Assembly (NCBI RefSeq): GCF_023074175.1
Contig: NZ_JADPKS010000137.1
Location: 1 to 38,328 of the forward strand
Direction: 5' to 3'
Length of the DNA stretch: 38,328 bases
Source: Bradyrhizobium sp. 139
GTDB lineage: Bacteria; Pseudomonadota; Alphaproteobacteria; Rhizobiales; Xanthobacteraceae
Shown: positions 32,799-38,328 of the stretch, in pieces
How positions within the stretch are numbered: the stretch's first letter is position 1
How the letters are laid out: every line of letters starts with the position of its first letter
Notes under the pieces: model-generated
Seen by the model: only the letters and a program-made list of their open reading frames with translations
The model's database searches: none
Told to the model about the DNA's origin: nothing
Made by a program: the position numbers and the translations under genes

Positions 32799-33656
32799 CT
32801 AAGGAGCCAAGCGCTGTGGTACGCCAGGGGCTTTAAAGTAGCGGTATACATTACGCACCTGGGAGTAGATGTGATGCGCTGGAGTGGAAAGCCATCCGTC
32901 CATCGTGACGATGGGGTCTGAGAGCAACCCGTAATACCTGCCGAAAAGATTGGAGTGATCGCTATATATGTTGAACTGCAGTGACAGCTCCGTCTCGTTT
33001 GCGACCAGGCGGTAACTGTTGCTACTCATCAGCGGCTCGATAGCCAGCGTATACGCTATGGGGCCCGTTGTTCTCCAGACGCCCTTGTTTCCGACGCCAT
33101 GCACCCACGATCGGTAATTCTGAATATTCGCCAGAACGCACTCAATCACCGCCTTCAGAAATGGATGACCGGCCGCGGCTATGATATGCCACTGTTGCAA
33201 TTCGCGTTTCCTGTCGGCGCCAAACTCTTTGTGCACGCCCCAGCCCGCGTGCGGCTCTCCGGGGCTATTCCGCCAAAGCGACAGAATGAACCTGTCGTCT
33301 AATCGAATGACACCGTCGAGCGGCTGGACAGTTGTGCTTTTGATATCGAGATAGACGCCGCCGCACTTGTACATCAGGAGATAGCGGAAGAGATCAGCCC
33401 GCGCCGCTCCGTACTGCGGATTGATCTTGTGAAACAGGTTTGCGATTTCCGGGCCATAATGCTCGACGATGAAGCTATTGATCGCTTGATCGTCGTACAG
33501 TCGGTGTTCCCAGCCGGGATTCATCGCTTTGATGGCTCGTATATTGTTTGCCAAGCCGATCGGTAACGGACTCTTTGAGAAATATATTTGGTGAATAACT
33601 CGCGGAATCTGAAGCCCCGCATCAAAGGTCGGAGTTCGAATATCCTGGATGGCCAT
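32799..33656 (-). CDS. GT32-like capsular glycosyltransferase
   Basis: The 285-residue product reads IPRVIHQIYFSK at the N-terminus, NPGWEHRLYDD, then AARADLFRYLLMYKCGGVYL-DIKS, the donor-binding region of GT32/Och1-like and TcdA/TcdB-pore-like sugar transferases. Asp104 in YLDIKS takes the place of the usual DxD with Lys at the third position, as in a known subgroup. It likely adds a hexose to the polysaccharide. The ATG at 33656 has AGGGATA upstream. Local GC is lower than in the left half of the window. Confidence 0.87.
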   Translation of the reverse strand: MAIQDIRTPTFDAGLQIPRVIHQIYFSKSPLPIGLANNIRAIKAMNPGWEHRLYDDQAINSFIVEHYGPEIANLFHKINPQYGAARADLFRYLLMYKCGGVYLDIKSTTVQPLDGVIRLDDRFILSLWRNSPGEPHAGWGVHKEFGADRKRELQQWHIIAAAGHPFLKAVIECVLANIQNYRSWVHGVGNKGVWRTTGPIAYTLAIEPLMSSNSYRLVANETELSLQFNIYSDHSNLFGRYYGLLSDPIVTMDGWLSTPAHHIYSQVRNVYRYFKAPGVPQRLAP

Positions 33657-33938
33657 GACCGATATCCCTGGCTCGAACTAGCAGATAGCCCACGAAACAC
33701 TGCGCAAGAAGGGCCCAAAGAAACTCAGCCTCGCTACAATCCCGGCGTCCCATTCGTCGCTGAGTACTTATTCGCGGCATTTGCTAGTGCCAGGCCTGCG
33801 CAACGAGAGACGAAATCCCGATCGGCATGCTCGCCAACGGCTGGGTACCATTTGCGATCACTCCAGAACTGACACTCCGCTACGTGGCCCGCGAGCCACG
33901 GCCTCGCAGCAAAACGCGCTTCCGCCAATCGAATCACT
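33657..33938. other. Gap with a possible coding remnant
   Basis: On the minus strand 33734-34021 is open and reads EVIRLAEARFAARPWLAGHV and WYPAVGEHADRDFVSRCAGL. It begins inside the Wzy-like gene in another frame, so it is probably a remnant or chance. No other feature is seen. Confidence 0.4.
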
Positions 33939-35339
33939 TCAAGTCTCCGCCGCCCTTGCGGCTCTATCGCGCAGTACCGCGGTTTCCGCGAGGTTCGCTC
34001 GCATTCCGGCAAAGACAGCAATAAGAATGAAACAGATGCCCCAAAAGTGGACTATGAACCCCACAAAAACAATAGTTGCTATGACAATTCCCAGCGCCAC
34101 TGACAGCCGTCCCTCTTCAGGAGTAAGATGAGGCGATCTGTCGATCGCACCAAGCCAGCATGAGCTCACAAGCGTCAAAAGGATCAGTGCGCATCCAGGA
34201 ATTCCATAATTCATTGCAGCGCCAAGCCAAAAGGCATCCACGCTCGCGCTCACAAGCGCCCCATGAGACTGCCAATTCCAGTCGCCGTTCAAGCCAATTC
34301 CGAAGATCGGCGAACCGAGTACGACAGGCCCCCCCGCCTCCCAGATCGCTTGACGGTACCAGGCCGCCTCGGCACTCACTCCGCCAAGGCGTACAAGCGT
34401 CACGACAGGCTTGCCAGAGAAAGTGAAAACAGTAACGAGAAGAACTGTCACGGCCAGTCCGACCAGCTTCCATCGAGCGGTAAAGCGAGGCGTCGCAGCG
34501 TAAAAAATCGCCAGAGCAAATCCGATCACATAGGCCAGTAGTGGACTCCGCGCCTGCGAAACCAACACACCGACGAGCGCGATGCCTGCAACAGCCCAGC
34601 CGAATACCCGGCTCCTGAACGTAGTAAAAGCCAACGTCCCGAACCAAACGCAAACGGCGCCGAATAAAATCGAATGCTCCAAGGGACCCATAGCGCGAAT
34701 CCCCCCGTTCCTGAATAAGGTCTCGGACTTCAACGCTAATGCGTCCTCATAACTAGGTTTCACATAACCAGTAACGCCTTTAATGAAGTCATAGGTGAAC
34801 AGCCTATCAGTCAGAGGGTCGAGAAGCGCGACACCGATAACCAGAATAATCAGCTTACAGGAGAAGCGTGCGAGTCCCACGGGACTATCGCCCGGAGCGG
34901 GAAGATACCGGAAACACAAATATGCACCGGTGAATGAAATTGCCTCTATCCCGGATCCTTTGAGACCCGTGAGACCATCCGTAACGGTGGCAGCCAACAT
35001 CATCCAAATGCCCGCAAGCGGAGCCACAAGATCAGATGGGACGCGGACTACAGCTCGCCTGTCGCGCTGGGAGAGCCGCGATAACGCCACAATCGACATA
35101 ACAAAAATCAGAAGTCGAGCGACGGTGAGGCGAAAGTCCCCGATGAAGAACGATAGACCCTCGGGCAGAAAGATCGTGACCAATAATAGCTTGAGACATA
35201 GCTCGGAACCTGAGGGCGAACCGGCCGCAGCGCGCCTAACTAGACTCTGCTGCCGATCCGGCAGATAGGCGATTTGAAAACCCGGGTTCAATTCTAAGCT
35301 TTTGCGGCTCACTTCGAATACCTCGAACTCCCAAGACAT
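33939..35339 (-). CDS. Wzy/O-antigen-ligase-like polysaccharide polymerase
   Basis: The 466-residue product is an integral membrane protein with about ten hydrophobic helices (for example LKLLLVTIFLPEGLSFFIGD, VFGWAVAGIALVGVLVSQAR, LSVALGIVIATIVFVGFIVHFWG). A large outside loop (~315-375) carries RQAIWEAGGPVVLGSPIFGI, the place and style of the O-antigen ligase/polymerase (Wzy_C-like) signature. It would polymerise or ligate repeat units at the periplasmic side. The N-terminal ~45 residues are soluble. The ATG at 35339 has only GGCGGA upstream; later starts are possible. Confidence 0.82.
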   Translation of the reverse strand: MSWEFEVFEVSRKSLELNPGFQIAYLPDRQQSLVRRAAAGSPSGSELCLKLLLVTIFLPEGLSFFIGDFRLTVARLLIFVMSIVALSRLSQRDRRAVVRVPSDLVAPLAGIWMMLAATVTDGLTGLKGSGIEAISFTGAYLCFRYLPAPGDSPVGLARFSCKLIILVIGVALLDPLTDRLFTYDFIKGVTGYVKPSYEDALALKSETLFRNGGIRAMGPLEHSILFGAVCVWFGTLAFTTFRSRVFGWAVAGIALVGVLVSQARSPLLAYVIGFALAIFYAATPRFTARWKLVGLAVTVLLVTVFTFSGKPVVTLVRLGGVSAEAAWYRQAIWEAGGPVVLGSPIFGIGLNGDWNWQSHGALVSASVDAFWLGAAMNYGIPGCALILLTLVSSCWLGAIDRSPHLTPEEGRLSVALGIVIATIVFVGFIVHFWGICFILIAVFAGMRANLAETAVLRDRAARAAET

Positions 35340-35410
35340 TCCGCCAACAAGAAGCAGCGCTCAAGATCGAGGCGCCGCATCAAGTCGACCATTCCGTCCT
35401 GACAAGCGCT

Positions 35411-36418
35411 TCATTTCGTCGTCTCCAAGGGAATCGCCAGGAAGTCGCGACGCAACCGACTTGTCAGGCTGGGTGGCATCAGCGCGTAGGCAAGTGCCTT
35501 GTAATAGTATGGATCCGTGGGATGCAGACGAGCACATTGCCAAGCCGTCCTTAGCGCTGATAACCGACGGTTTGAACGACATGAATCCAATACGCTGTTG
35601 ATAAAATGCGCAGCGATATTGTTGTCCATCAAGCTGTTGCGGGATCTAGGACCCTTATCATCGCATTGTTGATCGAACCGCAGACCTCGCCGCTCGCACG
35701 CTCTCCTAAAGGCCTCAAACTCGAACTGCTTGCGCCACGTCGGCGCACGCCGGGTAAGTGAATTGGGAAGAATGCGGTACGCATAAAGGCACTCGCCCAA
35801 TACAATCATCGGGTGCTGTTCGCCAATTCTCAATATGTAATCGTAGGTCTCGGCAACCTGCAATGACGGCTCGAACCGCATATGGCCGACCAACGACATT
35901 CGAAACATTCCTGTGGGATCAAGAGCCGGCATTCGAAAAGCTCTATTCTCAGATCGGCAATGGTCCTCGCTTTTCGGTGAAAACACGGGGGCCATAGATG
36001 TCCCGTCAATAATAAGCTCGTTACCGCAGAATACGGCAGCCAAATGCGGCTTGTTCAGCAGCGCACGAAGTTGCCTTTCGATTCTGGTTGGGTGGCTGAT
36101 GTCATCCGCGTCTTGAATTGCGTAGTACTCGCCGCGGATCTGATCGAGCGCTCGATTGATGGCCATAGGCTTGCCTGAATTCGCCTGATGGATCACGCGA
36201 ATACGCTCGTCGATCAGTAAATCCTGAACTGTGTCGAAACAGCCGTCCGTGCTGCCATCGTCGATAATGAGGATATCCAGCTTCTTATACGTCTGATCGA
36301 TTACGCTCAGCAGCGAAGGCCGCAAATATTCCCCTGCATTGTAAACGCACATCACAACAGTGACGAGGGGTTGTCCAGCCATCCCTTCAGCTTTGGGCGA
36401 AAGTGCTTGGGACGGCAT
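35411..36418 (-). CDS. Family 2 glycosyltransferase
   Basis: The 335-residue product has the GT-A core LVTVVMCVYNAGEYLRPSLL, SVIDQTYKKLDILIIDDGST and ANSGKPMAINRALDQIRGEY, followed by the metal-binding AIQDADDIS, then VAETYDYILRIGEQ. A C-terminal ~90-residue extension is basic and unassigned. The ATG at 36418 lies after AGGAGCTC. It is the first gene of the polysaccharide group on this strand. The sugar cannot be inferred. Confidence 0.92.
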   Translation of the reverse strand: MPSQALSPKAEGMAGQPLVTVVMCVYNAGEYLRPSLLSVIDQTYKKLDILIIDDGSTDGCFDTVQDLLIDERIRVIHQANSGKPMAINRALDQIRGEYYAIQDADDISHPTRIERQLRALLNKPHLAAVFCGNELIIDGTSMAPVFSPKSEDHCRSENRAFRMPALDPTGMFRMSLVGHMRFEPSLQVAETYDYILRIGEQHPMIVLGECLYAYRILPNSLTRRAPTWRKQFEFEAFRRACERRGLRFDQQCDDKGPRSRNSLMDNNIAAHFINSVLDSCRSNRRLSALRTAWQCARLHPTDPYYYKALAYALMPPSLTSRLRRDFLAIPLETTK

Positions 36419-36961
36419 GAAGAGCTCCTGGTCACTAGAGGGCAGTGTTTTGTCTTGGACGGGCTGGCATGTCTAGGATGGGTCCTGCTGTCGAGCGCGA
36501 GACGGTGATTGACCTTGCGGCAGGTCGCAAAGCGAGTTTCAAAGGCGACGGACTCCGGCCCTAGGACAACTTGCACGCTCTCGGCGACGCGCGCACCCAC
36601 ATCATCAATCCCTGACATGGCCCCTCGTCAGCTTGTCCGGATAGCCGGTATGTTCCCACCTCACTGGTTCCGACCGCGGCTCTGTCCACTATCCCGAAAT
36701 CGAACTATTTAAATCACATTAATCGGCCGAAGAAAATAGGTTTGTCCAGCGCCAGTTGATTAAATCAAGAATGATTAACGGCCTCAACGTGGGTCCGCGC
36801 ACAGCCAGTTTCCGCGGAATCGGCTGCCAATCCGCATGAAAAAAGGCGCATCGCGCAGAAATACGATATTAAAACGTCCCGGGCTTATTATTACGATTAA
36901 TATGTGATACAGTTTTCCGCGTAAAAAAACCGTGCACGCGGTTAAATATGGAGATGGCGTG
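36419..36961. other. Divergent control region before the methyltransferase
   Basis: About 540 bp between GT2 and the plus-strand methyltransferase. A minus-strand frame from 36618 (MSGIDDVGARVAESVQVVLG) has GAGGGG upstream and looks coding for ~50 residues before low-complexity, so it may be a gene remnant. ATTTAAAT lies at 36707-36714, and AT-rich tracts fill 36710-36925. Confidence 0.45.
36707..36714. promoter_or_regulatory. ATTTAAAT palindrome upstream of methyltransferase
   Basis: It reads CTATTTAAATCACATTAA. It is about 250 bp before the 36962 start and is the fourth intergenic copy of this octamer in the window. Confidence 0.3.
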
Positions 36962-37717
36962 ATGGCCACAGTTTCTTCCCGAACTTTAGAGATCGCGCGG
37001 GATTGGAAGAGCACAAATTATTACGACAAAGCGGAATCGGATGCCTGGACCGATCCCTTTTGGAAACCGGGAACGCAATTCCGACGCCTGTTCGAGAAAC
37101 TGGATACGACGTCAACCGTGGAACTCGCGTGCGGGCACGGTCGCCATTCCGCTCGCTTGTTGAGCACAAAGTGCGATCAGACGGCGCTTCAATCGCTAGT
37201 TCTACTCGATGTCGTCGAGGAGAATGTGCTGCATTGTAGGCGACGATTTTCGGACGTTTCAGGAGTCAGCGTGCATACCAATAGCGGCTACGACTTCCGT
37301 CCCGTCGAGGATGGGTCGGTCTCCGCTATATTCTGTTTCGATGCGATGGTGCATTTCGAGTACGACGCTGTTTTCTCCTACCTGCAGGATGCTTCTCGCA
37401 TTCTCAGACACGGCGGCCGCGCACTGTTTCATCACTCCAACTTAGACAAATATCCCGGTTCGGATTACAGAAATAATCCTCATTGGCGCAATTTTATGAA
37501 CAAGAATCTGTTCGCGCACGCGGCCACCAGATCTGGATTGCGTGTGCTCGAGCAAGTTACGATAGATTGGGACGAATCACAAAACTTGGACTGCCTGACT
37601 CTTGTTGAAAAGGGGGCAGATGGCTCGCTGAACATGGAGACGCCAAGAGCGCGCAACGCAAGCAGCCTGCTTACCCGTCTCGCGGGCAGAGCCAGGCGCA
37701 TGGGCTTCCAAAAATAG
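36962..37717 (+). CDS. Class I SAM-dependent methyltransferase
   Basis: The 251-residue product has TSTVELACGHGRHSARLLST (motif I), then LVLLDVVEENV, GSVSAIFCFDAMVHFEYD, ASRILRHGGRALFHHSN and an aromatic acceptor region. The N-terminal RDWKSTNYYDKAESDAWTDP is shared with methyltransferases of polysaccharide clusters. The ATG at 36962 has GGAG upstream, cutting ten residues from the longest frame. It is transcribed away from the glycosyltransferases and its base composition is less GC-rich than the genes at the left of the window. Sugar O-methylation is the most likely role. Confidence 0.87.
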   Translation: MATVSSRTLEIARDWKSTNYYDKAESDAWTDPFWKPGTQFRRLFEKLDTTSTVELACGHGRHSARLLSTKCDQTALQSLVLLDVVEENVLHCRRRFSDVSGVSVHTNSGYDFRPVEDGSVSAIFCFDAMVHFEYDAVFSYLQDASRILRHGGRALFHHSNLDKYPGSDYRNNPHWRNFMNKNLFAHAATRSGLRVLEQVTIDWDESQNLDCLTLVEKGADGSLNMETPRARNASSLLTRLAGRARRMGFQK

Positions 37718-38227
37718 AAAGTGACGAGCCGATCCACTGATATGAGTAGGCGGCTCGCCGCTGTCATTGTTCGCCGGGTCTTGGAGCGAGAGCAGTGGCG
37801 TGACTTACCGGCTTGAATGACGAACGCGGCCTTCTCCACCTTCAACGCAATCGCCCGGAGGAAGACATCTTCCGGGACGCTTTCGCACCTCCTTGGTCTG
37901 TCTGATCAAGTTCGACCGCGCTGGTTGCGAACTCCAACATTCAGCGGGGCGGCGGCTTGCCGCCCCCCGCGACGCTCCATCCTGCGAGCACAGGAAGCTT
38001 CAATTTGTGCGAAGACCGGCAGTTGGGCGCATGTGCGCTACTTGCGCTGCGGGTGCCACATCCTGGTTCGAGAGACGGGTCGTTTTCCCTCCTGCCCCTG
38101 CTGAAAGCTGGATGGTTGCAGCGTCGGCCGGACGCCCCGTACGCGTTCAAGGGCGGGCATCGACTTCGAGACGCCAAAGAGTTGAATCCCGCCCGAAAGG
38201 CGGTTCTCACTTTGGCCTTACTCCCTG
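37718..38227. other. Right-border intergenic stretch
   Basis: About 510 bp before the right terminal repeat. A hairpin GGGGCGGC-GGCTT-GCCGCCCC lies near 37943-37965. Plus-strand frames around 37817-38228 include CAKTGSWAHVRYLRCGCHIL, a C-x-C-type motif that looks like a piece of a real protein, but no frame is continuous and no start is convincing. It may be debris next to the mobile-element end. Confidence 0.4.
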
Positions 38228-38328
38228 ATCTAGACGATCGTTTCCTTGATTCGAATCATATTCAGGCGGCCTCGGCAAGTTTGTAGGACCAGGTATGGAT
38301 GACCGGATGGCGGTTGACGTCGTCGATG
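38228..38328. repeat. Right copy of 101-bp terminal inverted repeat
   Basis: The exact reverse complement of 1-101. The first unmatched base is 38227. Orientation means that both copies read their partial ORF inwards from the window edges. Confidence 0.95.
38262..38327 (-). CDS. Partial 3' end of a transposase-like gene (right copy)
   Basis: The same 21-residue end (…HTWSYKLAEAA, TGA) as at 2-67, on the opposite strand. It is open to the window edge. The insertion-sequence identity is inferred from the repetition and cannot be named. Confidence 0.45.
   Translation of the reverse strand: MDDVNRHPVIHTWSYKLAEAA

Noticed and set aside
37943..37965. GC-rich hairpin as terminator of the right-border methyltransferase
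   Set aside because: It is more than 220 bp after the stop and has no T-run; too weak to call.
1..38328. tRNA, rRNA, riboswitch or prophage genes
   Set aside because: No stretch with the required conserved motifs or structural genes was seen on either strand.

Overview
The window looks like alphaproteobacterial DNA, most likely Bradyrhizobium or a close relative. This is an inference from the GC-rich coding sequence, a family III CoA-transferase, a Crp/Fnr regulator, a phasin, an H-NS-type protein of the rhizobial kind and the style of the secretion and polysaccharide genes. No rRNA, tRNA or CRISPR array was seen. The outermost 101 bases at each end are perfect inverted copies of each other and seem to carry the 3' end of a transposase-like gene. 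The window is therefore either bounded by two inverted insertion sequences or is a contig that stops inside one repeat.

Layout. Positions 96-6704 hold ordinary accessory-chromosome genes: CoA-transferase, two-domain VOC protein, Crp/Fnr regulator, small zinc-ribbon-like protein, phasin, a coiled-coil small protein, a Tat-leader glycine-rich protein, a small hypothetical protein and an orphan LuxR-type response regulator. Positions 7389-8325 hold a small ORF, an H-NS-like protein and a second Tat-leader mini-protein. Positions 8689-13146 hold an acyl-activation module: a Rossmann-like protein, a VOC protein and a GNAT on the minus strand, and a divergent FkbH-like HAD-IIIC enzyme with its acyl carrier protein. 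Position 13557 starts a 1547-residue protein with three DUF4082 units, Ig-like units, two Calx-beta domains and a sugar-dehydrogenase-type beta-propeller. A secreted beta-helix protein follows.

From 19406 to 28486 nearly everything is on the minus strand: a methyltransferase, a LapG-type (BTLCP) cysteine peptidase, a decayed copy of an hlyD 3' end, a 2OG-Fe(II) oxygenase, and a type I secretion set (HlyD adaptor, ABC transporter, and an RTX-like substrate whose beta-helix head is a paralogue of the 18411 product). No TolC-type outer-membrane gene is visible. From 29128 to 36418 there is a minus-strand polysaccharide cluster: GT2, polysaccharide deacetylase, GT4, GT32-like, Wzy/ligase-like membrane protein and GT2. 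A plus-strand methyltransferase at 36962 ends it. No flippase or priming transferase is present.

How it may work together (inference): the island looks like a cell-surface programme. It combines a secreted or surface-displayed set of beta-helix and repeat proteins, a peptidase of the family that releases type I-secreted adhesins, an exopolysaccharide or O-chain assembly set, and an FkbH/ACP/GNAT module that could supply an unusual acyl (glyceryl-type) decoration. Shared AT-rich promoter elements occur upstream of several of these otherwise unrelated genes, and an H-NS-like gene lies inside the island. This suggests common silencing or control.
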